From positions 24,326-88,325 of the forward strand of contig NZ_JAGYIM010000013.1 of assembly GCF_018402695.1 (NCBI RefSeq): a stretch of 64,000 nucleotides of DNA. The letters are read 5' to 3'. Both the position numbers and the translations under genes were made by a program. The DNA comes from Arsukibacterium sp. Its GTDB lineage: Bacteria; Pseudomonadota; Gammaproteobacteria; Enterobacterales; Alteromonadaceae. Positions 63,917-64,000 of this stretch are shown one piece after another (the stretch's first letter is position 1; each line of letters opens with the position of its first letter). The notes beneath the pieces were generated by a model. That model did not search any database and was not told where the DNA came from. It saw nothing but the letters and a program-made list of their open reading frames with translations.

Positions 63917-64000
63917 CAAGCTGCTTAATTTCGTTCCAGCCACGAAAAACGTGGCCTCCACTGGACTGCCTACGCTACGCTGCGGCAGCCAATTAGCAAA
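63912..64000 (+). other. attC-like site 5, cut by the window edge
   Basis: TATAAC (63912-63917) overlaps the stop of the last gene. CCACG/CGTGG nested in CCAG/CTGG, then CTGCC/GGCAG around a GC-rich tip, are the left arm and tip of an attC. The right core is beyond the window. Confidence 0.6.

Overview
The window is a gammaproteobacterial chromosome segment, most like the Alteromonadales/Chromatiaceae group (Rheinheimera, Arsukibacterium or Alishewanella; inferred from gene order and protein style, not tested). The dapA-bamC-purC, gcvR-bcp, perM/bepA-arsC and ydbH-ynbE-ydbL blocks match the order known from E. coli. No rRNA, tRNA, CRISPR array, transposase or integrase was seen.

Left part (1-8.3 kb): the 3' end of a CvfB-like S1 protein, a DUF5924 membrane protein and a CsbD stress protein, then a tightly packed minus-strand operon: DUF523/DUF1722, photolyase, NTF2-like protein, FAD oxidoreductase, DUF1365, Cfa synthase. 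This is a photo-oxidative stress and lipid-modification set. It is preceded by a sequence resembling the promoter of RpoE/ChrR-type ECF sigma factors.

Housekeeping core (8.3-34.8 kb): pheS-pheT-ihfA, hda, a DUF2066 protein, purC, dapA-bamC, gcvR, bcp, a PQQ-dependent sugar dehydrogenase followed by a PqqU-like TonB receptor, perM, bepA-arsC-wrbA-DUF2069, divergent queE and queC, a dicarboxylate/amino-acid symporter, lysC behind a lysine riboswitch, and an M28 peptidase.

Envelope, transport and regulation (34.8-59.1 kb): ydbH-ynbE-ydbL; a CstA-like / cory-CC-star / ArsA-like ATPase module; a six-gene MacB-like ABC exporter operon with its own sigma-54 response regulator and kinase. The exporter promoter region has paired palindromes, a possible IHF site and a -24/-12 element, but the adaptor gene is frameshifted. 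Then come glpK, pcp, a c-di-GMP (GEMM-I) riboswitch before a DUF3718 gene, a CPA2 antiporter, MgtC, DUF1289 and a large beta-propeller amidohydrolase.

Right end (59.1-64.0 kb): an A/T-rich stretch of short orphan genes separated by attC-like sites (TAAC ... GTTA ends with folded arms), read here as an integron cassette array without an integrase (CALIN). Two roughly 175-bp direct repeats about 4.1 kb apart each sit just upstream of a cassette gene and end in an attC-like hairpin. The array carries two lipoproteins, two small membrane proteins, a PD-(D/E)XK nuclease-like protein and a reverse-oriented SirB2 gene, and runs off the window inside another attC-like site.
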